A model generated the notes under the pieces. That model was not told the origin of the DNA. It did not search any database and saw nothing but the letters and a program-made list of their open reading frames with translations. From Paraspadella gotoi (lineage: Eukaryota > Chaetognatha): a DNA stretch of 64,000 nt. Made by a program: the position numbers and the translations under genes. How positions within the stretch are numbered: the stretch's first letter is position 1; each line of letters starts with the position of its first letter. Of this stretch, positions 34,010 through 45,154 are shown piece after piece. The stretch lies in NCBI GenBank assembly GCA_051294375.1, contig CM119266.1, positions 10,069,677 through 10,133,676 of the forward strand, read 5' to 3'.

Positions 34010-34930
34010 GCGTTGTTGTTGTTGTCTTCGTGCGTTGTCGGTGTCGTCGGTTGTTGTTGTCGTGTCTCAAGAAGGTATAAATGAATGTAAAGAATAATGT
34101 TGTCGTGTTTGTGTGTTGCTGTTGTCGTCGTGTTGTTGTCTTCGTCAGTTGTCGTTTGTTTTCGTCTTTGTTTGTTGTTGTTGTGCCTGTCTCTTGTAGT
34201 TGGAACGTCGTATTTCTTTTTTGTTGTTGTCGTCGTTGTTGTCTTCGTCGTTGTTGTTGTCTTCGTCGTTGTTGTTGTCTTCGTCGTTGTCATTGTTTTT
34301 GTATTTGTCGTTGTTGACACTATCGTTGGCGTCGTTATCAGAGTCGTCATCATCGTCATCATCCATCTCATTCCTTGTCGTCGTTATCGTCACAATTGTC
34401 GTCATCATCAACTTCATCTCTTTTGACGCTGACGCCAACATAATCATTGTCATCCACATTGTCATCGTTTTTAAAGTCATCGTCGTCATCATTGTCGTTT
34501 CTGTAGTCTTAATTGTATACGCAGAAGTTTTCATCATAGTCGTCGTATTCGTCGTCATCATTCTTGTCATTTTTGTCGGCTTTCTTGTTGACAGAGATGT
34601 CATCATATTCGTTGTCATCGTCGTCATCATCCGTCTCTTTCGTCGTCGTCATCGTCGTCGTCATTGCTTCCAAACAGGGGGCCGTCTGTCATCCTCCTCA
34701 GTTTTTTTTTTTGTTTTTTGCACGTCGTCGTCGTTGTTGTCTTATTTGTTGTTTTTGTCTTTCCAATTGTCGTCGTCGTTCTCTTCCTCCTCCTCCTCTT
34801 CCTCCTCCTCCATTTTTGACAGATGGCGTCGGTCTCGGCGTCAGCGTCGATCGCCTGACAAAAGTCCGCGTGTCTCTAGACGGAGACTGTCGACGACGAC
34901 GAACGACGACGACGACGACGACGAACAACG
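34010..34930. repeat. Degenerate (TTG/TCG/TCA)n trinucleotide region
   Basis: Hundreds of bases of TTGTTG, TCGTCG and TCATCATCG units, with a denser CGA block at 34890-34925. The long frames here encode only Val, Ser, Thr or Asn repeats. No gene is supported. Confidence 0.85.
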
Positions 34931-35217
34931 ACCGACGACTCGTCCTCCCTTCGACCGCTCGTCCTCCTTTCCACCGACTACCTCCATAATCCCCCCCCCG
35001 ACTGAGCATCCCACTTCGTCGTCATCTACCCACGATCGATCAATCATTCCTTTCCTCGACCAATCAATCCCTCCCTCAACCAGTCTTCCCTTGACCAATC
35101 ATTCTTCCCTTCGTCCTTTCAACCTTAGTCATCCAACTCATTTTATTAAACTATTTTTTTTTAATTTTGATTAAAATGTTAATTCACACCATTTACAAAT
35201 TGCATTGTTATTTTAAG

Positions 35218-35412
35218 CTTAATCAATCAACCAATTAACCGATCGATGAATNNNNNNNNNNNNNNNNNNNNNNNNNCTATCAATCAATCAATCAACAATC
35301 CAATCAATTCAATCATCCAATTCAATCAATCAATCATCAATCCAATCAAAAATCCAATCAATCATATCAATTTATCATCATCAATCAATGCAATCAATCA
35401 ATCAATACATCA
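35218..35412. repeat. (AATC)n tetranucleotide tract split by a 25-N gap
   Basis: CAATCAATCAATC units on both sides of the gap at 35252-35276. The gap in the middle of the repeat suggests collapse or failed closure. Confidence 0.9.
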
Positions 35413-35419
35413 ATGTCTT

Positions 35420-36450
35420 TCACAACGCGTCGTCTTCCAAGAACAGTATATCTTCTCATACTGTGCATTCCGACCACTTTTGCCACTCTACCCCGCTCCT
35501 CTTCGTCACATCCCACCTTCCCCCTTTCTCTTTCCCTCCTCATGCTTCCAAGTCCCGCCCACTTCCAATCCTAGCGCGCCTTCCGAAATCGTCTGTCTCG
35601 CCCACGGAAGCGCGTCGCCCTCGAAATACGACGCCGTTCTCTTTCCCTTTGTTTTTGCGGCGCGCGATTAGCGGCGCCGATGAGAGCGAGTTTTTTCTGG
35701 GAGATGAAGATGGCGCCCGGGCCGCAATACAAAATCTGACGACAGTATGTAGGATCGAAACGTAACATTAAACATATCATTCAAACTATAGAGAATAGTA
35801 TTTATATAAACGCGCAAGGTTTCTTTATAAAACTTCTTTTTGTTATTGTTGTTTCACACATAATTTTCAGTTTTTTTTTTCTAGACTTCGATTGCTTTGT
35901 TTGTTTATTTTCTTTATCTGTTTCCTTTCTTTTCTTTTCTCCCCTTTGCCTTTGATTTTCTTTATCTTTCGTCACATTGCTTGTCTTTATTCTTTTACTT
36001 CGACCTTTTCTCGTGTTCAATTGGCGTACAATTTTTCTTATTACTTTCCTGTCTATTCCTCCATTCTTTCTTTTCTTCTTCTTCTTCTCTTAGATCTTTC
36101 TGTCTTTCTTTCTTTCTTTCTTTTCTTTTCTTTCTTTTTTCTCTTCTTTCTTTCTTTCTCTCTTTCTTTCGATGCCAACTCAATCCTCATTTTTCTTCTT
36201 CCTCCTCCTCCCCTTCTCCTTTCCTTTCCTCTCCCTCTTTCCTATTATCTCTTTGCCATCCTCGCGTGTACATGTTCCTCGGGTCCTACTTGTCGACTTT
36301 TTCGCAAATTTGATCAGCGCCCTAATTTTCTTCATCTTTATCCCTTTTCTCCACTTCTCTCTCTGTCTCTCTCTTGTCTCTCTTCTCTCTCTCTCTCTCT
36401 TTCTTCTCTCTCTCTCTCCTTCTCATGCAATGAATTTCGTTTTACTTCTA
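35420..36450. other. Gene-free stretch with pyrimidine tracts
   Basis: A GC-rich piece at 35560-35740 carries an AAGATGGCGCC word, and the rest is T/C-rich with TTTC and CT repeats (36100-36165, 36358-36420). No gene is supported. Confidence 0.4.
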
Positions 36451-36454
36451 TTTG

Positions 36455-36545
36455 TTTATACTCAACCCAATGCAATGAGTGTACAATAATTTCAGATTAT
36501 TCGTCTAGATTTTTTCTAAGATTAGGATAGAAAGTTTTATGTTGT
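36455..36545 (+). repeat. Direct repeat, left copy (pair with 37217-37318)
   Basis: Begins TTATACTCAACCCAATGCA and ends AGGATAGAAAGTTTTAT. The same ends and a similar interior (ACAATAATTTCAGATTATT) occur at 37217-37318. The pair brackets three degenerate tandem units. Confidence 0.75.
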
Positions 36546-36760
36546 CGATTGCTTATAGCAGATCTCGACTCATAATATTTTTCGGTCCGTCGGGTCCGCC
36601 CCCTCAATATTGTCGGCAACACTATACATGTCAGAACATCGATTATATAATTATGCCAAAAAAAATGATGTCGTCCGTCGTCTTGTCGTCCTCCGTCGTC
36701 CCTCGTCCGTCCACCTTAGCAAAAAACTCAATTACCCGTGATGGATTGGATTGGATTGGT

Positions 36761-37205
36761 TATTGAAATTTGTGTGTGAGGTGGAAACTGTGTGATTGCA
36801 GATGTATGAAGTTTTCGAGGAATCGTGCGAGTGGGAATTGGTTTTAAATGGAAAAAACAAAAAAATTATATTTCATATTTTGAACGCCATTGCTCATGGT
36901 GGATAGTGCATTGACTTGAAATTTTGTATTGATGTAGGGAGTGTTGATTCAGCGGATATAAAGTTTCGATGGAATCGTAGCGGAGTGAAAATGAGTTAAA
37001 ATGGAAAAACAAAAGTCATATTTACTTGAAGTATTTTACTTAAATTTACTCTAATTATTTGTTTATTAAAATTGGATGATAATCGAAATTTGAATTTTGG
37101 TGTGGTGGAAAGTATGTGATAAAGTGGATAAAAATTTTTTGATGGAATCGTAGAGTGGAAAGAGTCAATTAGAAAACCAAAGACAATTTATTTGAATTTT
37201 TTTAA
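36761..37205 (+). repeat. Three degenerate tandem units of about 150 bp
   Basis: Shared core: GAGGAATCGTGCGAGTGGGA near 36817, GATGGAATCGTAGCGGAGTG near 36970 and GATGGAATCGTAGAGTGGAA near 37140, each followed by an ATGGAAAAAACAAA-like stretch (more diverged in the last unit) and AT-rich filler. Not coding. Confidence 0.6.
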
Positions 37206-37216
37206 GTTACTTCCTA

Positions 37217-37318
37217 TTTGTTATACTCAACCCAATGCATACGTTCAAATGAGCTGGACAATAATTCAGATTATTTTCTTCTAGTATTTTATAAGATAGG
37301 ATAGAAAGTTTTATAGTT
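37217..37318 (+). repeat. Direct repeat, right copy (pair with 36455-36545)
   Basis: Same ends as the left copy with about ten extra bases near 37240. Together with the tandem units it forms a compact block, possibly a decayed element or a satellite fragment. Confidence 0.75.
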
Positions 37319-37435
37319 TTTTGATAGTTTTTGATAAGATTGGCGCACTTTCTTTCAATTTTATTTTGGGAGGGGGGAATATTAGACTATGGTTCATACT
37401 TCTCTACATTATTGGATTTCACCATTTTCCAGTTC

Positions 37436-37735
37436 ACTCATTCGTTCGTTCGTTCGTTCGTTCGTTCGTTCGTTCATTCGTTCATTCGCTCATTCGCTCG
37501 TTCCTTCGTTCCATTGTTCGTTCCTTCGTTCGTTTGATTGTTTCTTCCTTCCTTCATTCCTTCGTTCCTTCGTTAATTTGTTAGTTCGTTCGCTAGTTGG
37601 TTTGTTCATTCATTTGTTCATTCGCTCATTCGCTCGTTCTTTCGTTCCATTGTTCGTTCCTTCGTTCGTTTGATTGTTTCTTCGTTCCTTCATTCCTTTG
37701 TTCCTTCATTCATTCGTTCATTCGTTCATTCTTTC
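37436..37735. repeat. Degenerate (TTCG)n / (TTCA)n tract
   Basis: Pure TTCG for the first 40 bases, then mixed TTCG/TTCA/TTCC units with an internal direct repeat of about 90 bases (near 37480-37560 and 37620-37700). It ends at a gap. Confidence 0.9.
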
Positions 37736-38891
37736 NNNNNNNNNNNNNNNNNNNNNNNNNNNNNNNNNNNNNNNNNNNNNNNNNNNNNNNNNNNNNNNNN
37801 NNNNNNNNNNNNNNNNNNNNNNNNNNNNNNNNNNNNNNNNNNNNNNNNNNNNNNNNNNNNNNNNNNNNNNNNNNNNNNNNNNNNNNNNNNNNNNNNNNNN
37901 NNNNNNNNNNNNNNNNNNNNNNNNNNNNNNNNNNNNNNNNNNNNNNNNNNNNNNNNNNNNNNNNNNNNNNNNNNNNNNNNNNNNNNNNNNNNNNNNNNNN
38001 NNNNNNNNNNNNNNNNNNNNNNNNNNNNNNNNNNNNNNNNNNTTCTTCCGTCCGTTTACACCCGCCTATTTTAATTTCAATTTCGACAACCAATTTAAAT
38101 ACTTTCAACTTTTAACTTTCTACTCTCGACAGGTTCTCTCCTTTTAACTTTCCATTTTATTTTTCTCCTTTTTTTCTTGTCTGAGTCTCTCCATGCAAAT
38201 CGTGTTTACAATTCTGTCTCGCTCTCGCTCTTTCTCTCCCTTTTCTTTCCCTTTTTTTGTTTGTTGCGTCGTTGCGCATTTATTCCTTCCTCTCAATTCC
38301 TCGTTTCCCTTTCCGTTTTTTGGCTTCTTTCCGAGACCCAGTGTCCCAATTTCTGTTCGTTTATCGCTGAATTTCATTATAACCTTGAATATTATAACCT
38401 AATTATATTTCTTGAGCTTAAAATAAAACTAATCCCTAATCCCAAACTCCCTAACCCTTGATCACAAACCAGTCCCTACACTAAATCCATAATCCCTAAC
38501 CATTAACGAATTTAAAGATAAAATTGGGCCGTGTTGTCTTGGGAATCAATAAGGCCCACAGTTCCCTCTAAATCCTCTTCTCAAGCAATCTCCCATCTCC
38601 ATTACTATACTATATAGATATACATATTATCGCTTTTTATTTTTCCGCTGATTTCACTTTTCTTTCTCTTCGAATATTCTTCATCTGCCCCTACTTTTTC
38701 CTCTTCCTTTCTCCTCTCTTACTTACCCTCTCTTTCTCGCCCCTCCCCCCCTTTTCCTTCGCTCCAAACCTTTATTCTTCTAAGTCTTTTCTCTCTCTCT
38801 TCCTCTTCCTCCTCCTGCCTTTGCGTTCTTCTTCCTCTCCTCCCTTCCGTCCTCCTTTCCTTTTCTATTCTCCTTGGATCGACTCCAACTT

Positions 38892-38894
<3 letters not shown>

Positions 38895-38958
<64 letters not shown>

Positions 38959-38960
38959 TC
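38895..38960. repeat. (CT)n tract
   Basis: CT run in the right arm, counterpart of the GA tract at 31905-31975. Confidence 0.95.
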
Positions 38961-40964
38961 CCACCTTCTCTCTCGGCTCTCTCTTCTTCTCTCTTCGTTC
39001 TCTACTTGGCCAAACATACGGAATAAGAAAATGTTTTGCGCATTATGTTTTTCCCTTTTTTTGCCATTTTTGCCCTTTTTTTGCCACCGAGCGCCGTTTC
39101 ATTTTTTTCAGGGGGCGAGAGACGGCGGAGAAATGGAGTCGGAAAATGAGAAAAGAAAATGAGAGGAAAGTGAAAAAGAAAAATAGGACAAAGGACAAAG
39201 TTGTCAAAAAGGAAGTTTGGACAAGTTCTGCCTTGGGTCTTTTTTAGTCCAGAAAAAAAAGGAAAACTATGACCTTCTAAGGACAAGAAGACAGAGGGGC
39301 TCAAAAGCTAATAGGAACGGACATGGTGCAATTAGACCTCAAGAAGAAATTAAATCATCTTAGTTTTAAAGAAACGCAAAAAGACCTAGAAAGAAAATAT
39401 AAACAAAAATGTAGTTAAAACAGTAAGACTTTGAATCTATTAAGATAAAGTAGTCAAACAAGTAATTTTCCAATTTGTGGATAGAGTATTCAGAGTTTAT
39501 TCCCGGGCATTAAAAAAAAGTTTACGAAAAACTCGCTCATTAAGAATTATGTTATCTTTGACTCGGTTATTCTTTAATTTAGATTAGTATCCTGTCCAAA
39601 GTCAGGATTTCGGTTAAGCCAATTTTATTAGTAGAATAATAACTGAGAGGTTCCTTTCGAAAAAATACAGAACATGATTAAATGAAAACGGAGAAAACCT
39701 ATGTCCAAACAAAACCAAAAACCGTGGATTCAGCGAAAGCCAGTTTTCACTGTACATAAAAAACGAAACGAAAACGAATCGAACGAAAAAAAAGAGAGAA
39801 AAATCTTCGCTCGAATCTTTGTTGTTGTTGTTGTCGTTGTTGTTGTNNNNNNNNNNNNNNNNNNNNNNNNNNNNNNNNNNNNNNNNNNNNNNNNNNNNNN
39901 NNNNNNNNNNNNNNNNNNNNNNNNNNNNNNNNNNNNNNNNNNNNNNNNNNNNNNNNNNNNNNNNNNNNNNNNNNNNNNNNNNNNNNNNNNNNNNNNNNNN
40001 NNNNNNNNNNNNNNNNNNNNNNNNNNNNNNNNNNNNNNNNNNNNNNNNNNNNNNNNNNNNNNNNNNNNNNNNNNNNNNNNNNNGTCGTCGTCGTCGTCGT
40101 CGTCGACGTTGTTTAAATTTTTCCATTTCCGGTCTCTTCTTCCGCCCCGAAATTCCGGCGGCCGGCTTCCTATTGTTGTTTGTTTGTTTCGTTCGGTTGT
40201 TTAGATTTATTTTCTCGCATCAACAATAGGATTGAAGTTTCACTTTCTTCTCTTCTTGTTCTTCTTCCATTTTCCCTTCTCATTCGGTTTTCGCCTTTTT
40301 CAAAAGAATCTAAGATTATTTTGTTGCGCCGGTGAAACTTGGGGGAAACAGGCTTTTCACAGGCCCTCCGCTTTTCTTTCACATCTCTTTCAGTCCTCCT
40401 TTTCAGGCATCAAACGGTTCTCCTTAATGATCTTTTTTTTTCTTTATGTACCGTTGCCTATCCATAAATTTAATACAACCATTTTAAAATTATCCATTCT
40501 CAATGAATAAGCCATCAACCCAATAGCGTATTTCGATCTCGATTTGGAATCGGCCTCTTATGAAGCCAAGAAACCAAAATAAACCCTACTCGCTCACCCT
40601 CAGCGATTCAGGCTTCCTGGCCACCCCCACCTCTAACCCAAACTAAACTTAACTTGAACCCNNNNNNNNNNNNNNNNNNNNNNNNNNNNNNNNNNNNNNN
40701 NNNNNNNNNNNNNNNNNNNNNNNNNNNNNNNNNNNNNNNNNNNNNNNNNNNNNNNNNNNNNNNNNNNNNNNNNNNNNNNNNNNTTTTTCATTTTTCGTTA
40801 CTTTTTTTTTCCTTTCGAGAAAAATATTTATTTTTTTCTTCTCTGTTTCTCTTTTTCCTCCATTTCTGCCTTTTTTTGGCATCGAATTTATATATTAAAC
40901 CAGTTTTTTTTTTATTTAGAAATAATATTTAAAAAAAAGTTTCTTACTTGTTTTCACGAGCGAA

Positions 40965-41035
40965 GACGAAAATTGCCAGGGTCGAACCTCAGCCAAAAGA
41001 GGGCGGGTCCTCTCCGCTACGGAAGCCAAATCCGA
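40965..41035 (-). other. tRNA-like Pol III A/B-box element (right-arm copy)
   Basis: Inverse copy of the element at 29838-29912: CCAGGGTCGAACC, then CCTCTCCGCTACG. Same weak tRNA resemblance and the same lack of a cloverleaf. Confidence 0.25.
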
Positions 41036-42149
41036 AGATATACATACATATATACGTACTACGTATATAAATATATATATAAAACGTCGTCGTCGGCAAA
41101 TTTTGTCGGTATATCGGCGTCGGTATCATCATTGTCATCACTCATCAGCATTGATTTTTTTTTTCTGACCCTACTTTGTCCGCCTGTCCTTTTCCTCCTT
41201 CCTTTTTTTTCTCTTCTTCTTTTCTCTTCTTCCCGCGTCTTTTTCTTTTATCTTCTTCTCCTTCTTCTTCTCATCCTCTCCTTCTTCCATCTTCTTCTCC
41301 GCCCGACAAATCCCCTCGACCACCCGCGGAGAAAATCCTTTCTCCCCAATTAGCCTTCGTTTCCTTTATTTTCCTTTTTTTGTCCACAATCGATTCCTCC
41401 ACAATTTTCTTTCCTTCATGACTCTTATATCATGTCTTCGAGATCCTGGTTTGCATCTCGCATCGGATCATTTTCCTAAGCCGACCTAAAGTGCATTCTC
41501 TTGTCCACAACCACTAACCACAACGTTATGTGTCCCTCCACAAAATCTCCTTTCTCCACAACTTCCTTTCCACAATTTAATGTCTTCCCCACAATATCAA
41601 CTTACCATCTGCCATCTCATTTCCAAAAAATCCGCTGCCCTTATTCTCCATCTTTTTCCCACAACCTACTGCATTCCCCATGATATCCACAACCTCCCTA
41701 TTCCCCTCTCTTTCACCACAACCCGCTTTCCACAACCTAATGTCTTCCAAAAGGTTGGAGAAGTGTTAAGCCTGACTGACAGATATTCAACGTGGATCCC
41801 TGGCGTCCATAATTCTCGCATGATGCCCGGCCATTCCTTATTTTTTCTCCTCCTCGCCTTTTCCTGCCTTTCTTCTCTATCGTTTTTACTTGTCTCTCTC
41901 TCTCATCTCTTTCTCTCTTCTCTCTCCCCTCTCTCTCTCTCTCTCATTCTCTCTCTCTCTCTCATCTCTCTCTTCTCGTCATTCAATTCCCGGGGAAAAA
42001 AAGTGTGTTTATTTTATGAGGAATAATTGGAATATTATTGGTCGTCGATATAACGTGATTCCGTCACGCGTCGACGTCAAAAGGCGGCAGCACCTGACGG
42101 AATTATACCGACGGAAAATAAAAGCGCATCGACGCCGCGGTCGTCGAAC

Positions 42150-42155
42150 ACGAGG

Positions 42156-42199
<44 letters not shown>

Positions 42200-42352
42200 A
42201 AAAATTGAAAACGAAAAAGCTTCCAATTATGGCGATACAGTAGCGACGACGACGACAACGACAACGACGAGGGTATAAACTAAAGCCTTTGCAAGCCGAT
42301 GCAGCCGACGCCACCTGAGGCATTGGACGACGCAATTTCTGGCACCTGACGC

Positions 42353-42395
<43 letters not shown>

Positions 42396-42400
42396 AGGGA
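42150..42400. repeat. (CGA)n trinucleotide runs
   Basis: Runs at about 42160-42200 and 42354-42396, with shorter ones between them. The + frame over the first gives a poly-Arg tail and the - frame poly-Val. Not credible as a protein. Confidence 0.9.
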
Positions 42401-44555
42401 CAACAACGGGCAAAGAAGGAGGAAGCACTTGATTGCGAGAAGGTCGAGTGTGGACTGGGTGGCGGAGGTAAAGTAGAAACAGTTGGTAAGAAAGAGAAAT
42501 AAATATATTAAGAAAGATAGAAGGAGAAACGCCGTCGGCAGAACGCAAAAAGAAAATCTTTACAAAGAAAAGAAAAAAAAAGAGAAAAAGGAGTAAATAA
42601 AAGGTAAATAAAAGGATGTGACGTCTGCTCGGCGAAAAAAAGGAAAAAATAAACAGCGAGACAAGCCAATGAGATCAGACCTCGAGGATACTTCTCGTTA
42701 AGACTGAGANNNNNNNNNNNNNNNNNNNNNNNNNNNNNNNNNNNNNNNNNNNNNNNNNNNNNNNNNNNNNNNNNNNNNNNNNNNNNNNNNNNNNNNNNNN
42801 NNNNNNNNNNNNNNNNNNNNNNNNNNNNNNNNNNNNNNNNNNNNNNNNNNNNNNNNNNNNNNNNNNNNNGAGAGAGAGAGAGAGAGAGAGATGATAATTC
42901 TTCTTGGAATAATAGCTTCTGCGACTAATGCGTATAGAATTGGATATATGACTCGAATGTGAAATGAGAGACTTCGCTTTTTTCTCATTACGAAGCTGAA
43001 CGATCGTGGCGGAGTTTACTCTTCTGGCCGTTTCCTGCGTCCGTCTGGCAACTAGGAGAGTGCAAAAAACTGACAAGTTACACAGCCCTTGTAAGGGGCC
43101 AAGGCTTTTGAAAGTCCCCCCCAACAAAAAAATTAAACCGCATGCATAATGATAACAAACTTGGGTAAACGGACCTGAACAAGAGAAGCACGGTTCGCGC
43201 CGAACAAAAAAAATGGCCGACAAAATTAATACGGATAGCAACCCACGGGTCGAAATACTCGGGTTAAGGCCAAAAGAAAGACCAAAGAAGAGAAAAGCAT
43301 GTGTTAAAAAAGAAGTCGGGACCAAAGGTAAAGCGTGAGGCAAGGAGAGACGAGAGAGGGAGATGGCAGTAGAGAGCAGGGAGAGATGAGAGGAGATGAG
43401 ACGACGCAGAGCGAGAGAGAGAGGAGAGCACCAGAGAGACGCGATGAGAGGAGAGAGAGAAAGGAGGAGAATCCCGGGCCGCTGATCGGATGGTTTAACT
43501 GCGCCATTTGGGAAATTCTTGCATACGACAAAGGCCTCACCCCCGCGCTTTCCGAGTGGGTTCCGCGTTCGGGATAAGGTTACGGGCGCTAAGCGAGATT
43601 CTTCTCTGGCGAAACGTGCCGAACGAATACGCATTTCTGGGAAAGGCCGCCGAGCCGGGCCGGTGCCTGCCGTCCGCCGGCTCGCGGCGGAAAGATAGAG
43701 CGAGGGGCGGCGGAAAAGAGATATGAGCGAGGCGGGAGGGGGTGGAGCCGAGAGGGGAGACAGCATCTGCGGATTATCTTGCTCCCTCCCCACTTTTCTT
43801 CTTGAATTTTTGCGTTCGATATTTTTTTTAAACTTTAGAGTTCCGTTTTTAATTTTAATTCGTTGTTGTCACAAATGAGCAACGGAGACAGATACTTGCG
43901 TACTGTTTGAGGACTGTTTACTGTGTGCTAAATCTCTTTCAATGTCAAGTAATTGTAAGCAGACTAATAGTAAAAAGGAAAGGAATCAAAGAAAATATGG
44001 AACGGTAAAGAAATCTCTTTAACGAGAAAGCAAATAAGAAAAGACAAGACCAAAAAAAAAGAATAGAAAAGTATTTTGGCTCTTCTGAGGTCGAAGAGCC
44101 GGCCATTCGCGACTCGTAAGGAATTGACGACTAATGAAAGGGAAAGCATGCTGGCGATAGAGAGAAAGAGAGATGAGAGAAGAGAGAGAGAGAGCAGAAG
44201 ATTTGAGAGAGAGAAGGAAGAGGAGGAGAGAGAGAGAGAGAGAAGAAAGACCAGAACGAGCTGACCCTCTCACCGTCTGACTTTGGAATCCTGCTATTCA
44301 CGTGGAAACTTGAATCTGAGGTGAATGCGTTTCTGCAGAAGGAAACTCGTTTTCACTTTTCGGTTGTTGAAAACAAGAGGGGGTAGGGGGGAGGCTGGGA
44401 CGGGGCAGGGGGGAGAGGGCGGTTAAGAGATTAAAGCAGAAGGTAGGGAAGGAGGAAAGCTGAAAGGGTCGGTTGTATCAGGTAAGGCAATTACGTAGTA
44501 AAACTCTGAGATAAACGAGGAAAGCTAAAGTTTTCTTTGTTATCTTCTCGCCTAA
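42400..44555. other. Gene-free stretch with GA tracts and a gap
   Basis: Gap at 42710-42869, GA at 42869-42891, degraded GA at 43330-43460 and 44155-44255, a GC-rich piece at 43470-43760 and G-rich runs at 44380-44425. A long - strand frame at 42675-43793 crosses the gap and is low-complexity. I do not accept it as a gene. Confidence 0.45.
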
Positions 44556-44562
44556 AGTATCA

Positions 44563-44635
44563 GCCGAAATAGCTCAGTTGGGAGAGCGTTAGACTGAAGA
44601 TCTAAAGGTCCCTGGATCAATCCCGGGTTTCGGCA
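44563..44635 (+). tRNA. tRNA-Phe (anticodon GAA)
   Basis: A 73-base cloverleaf: acceptor GCCGAAA pairs with TTTCGGC plus discriminator A; D arm GCTC/GAGC with an AGTTGGGA loop; anticodon stem TTAGA/TCTAA with loop CTGAAGA and anticodon GAA at 44596-44598; variable AGGTC; T stem CCTGG/CCGGG. It has no intron and CCA is not encoded, as usual for a eukaryotic nuclear tRNA gene. A T5 Pol III terminator follows at 44642-44646. The T loop reads ATCAATC, so the nearly invariant T54 is A here, which also alters the B box (GGATCAATCC instead of GGTTCRANTCC). Either a base error, or a variant or inactivated copy. It decodes UUC/UUU. Confidence 0.95.
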
Positions 44636-44641
44636 GCTGAA

Positions 44642-44646
44642 TTTTT
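44642..44646 (+). terminator. Pol III terminator (T5)
   Basis: Run of five T residues seven bases after the tRNA-Phe 3' end, followed by CTTTTAC. Confidence 0.8.
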
Positions 44647-44922
44647 CTTTTACTTTGATATAGAAAAAAGAAAGTTTGGACGAATATGAAAAAGTAATAA
44701 CTATCTGTCTATCATTATTAGTAAGAAGTACTAAACAATGTTTAGTAAACATCCTAAGTTAATAAAATAGCTCTACCGAACAGAGTTCTTTAAAAAGGCG
44801 CGAGCAGCGCAGATACTGAAAAGTCGGCGGAATCCGATTTCTGGCGAAGCAGAAGAAAGAACCCAACGTTGCGACCAAAAGAAGAAAGGGGAGCAAGGGG
44901 GCGGTGGGGGGGGGAGCCTTTG

Positions 44923-45154
44923 ATGGACGTTTTAGGTTTGAAGACGAAGAAAGTGGAAAAGTCCATCGGAAAAGTGGAACCGAGTGATTCGGACAGTAGA
45001 GGACGGCAGCAGCGGCGGCAGCAGCGGCGCCTCTTGAGTAGCGATTCGGCGCCGCTTTCGCTCTTTACTCGAGAGATGAGAAATTTATGGTCTTTTATTC
45101 GTGGAAATCTGGACGAAAGAAATGAGAAGTTATTGGCTCATTTTCCGACTCTCT
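44923..45154 (+). CDS. Candidate coding ORF, truncated by a gap
   Basis: ATG at 44923 opens 77 codons up to the 25-N gap at 45155. The peptide is mixed, with a short Gln/Arg repeat from CAGCGG units (RQQRRQQRR) and a protein-like end (TREMRNLWSFIRGNLDERNE). No domain is recognised. The frame is open further upstream to 44869 over a G-rich run. It may be a first exon. The evidence is codon texture only. Confidence 0.25.

Larger units (their letters stand above)
37430..41848 (-). repeat. Right arm of the giant inverted repeat
   Basis: Reverse complement of 29015-33180 (anchors given there). It contains gaps at 37736-38042, 39847-40083 and 40662-40783. The spacer between the arms (about 33180-37430) is single-copy. 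Indel differences between the arms are frequent and often in homopolymers. No gene is supported. Confidence 0.9.

Noticed and set aside
34200-35174. 324-codon + strand ORF
   Set aside because: Arises from degenerate TCG/TCA/TTG repeats, giving Val, Ile and Ser runs. No globular segment.
42675-43793. 372-codon - strand ORF
   Set aside because: Its C-terminal part runs through a gap and a GA tract, the rest is Ser/Leu/Arg-rich with no domain, and the overlapping G+C-rich piece is open in several frames.
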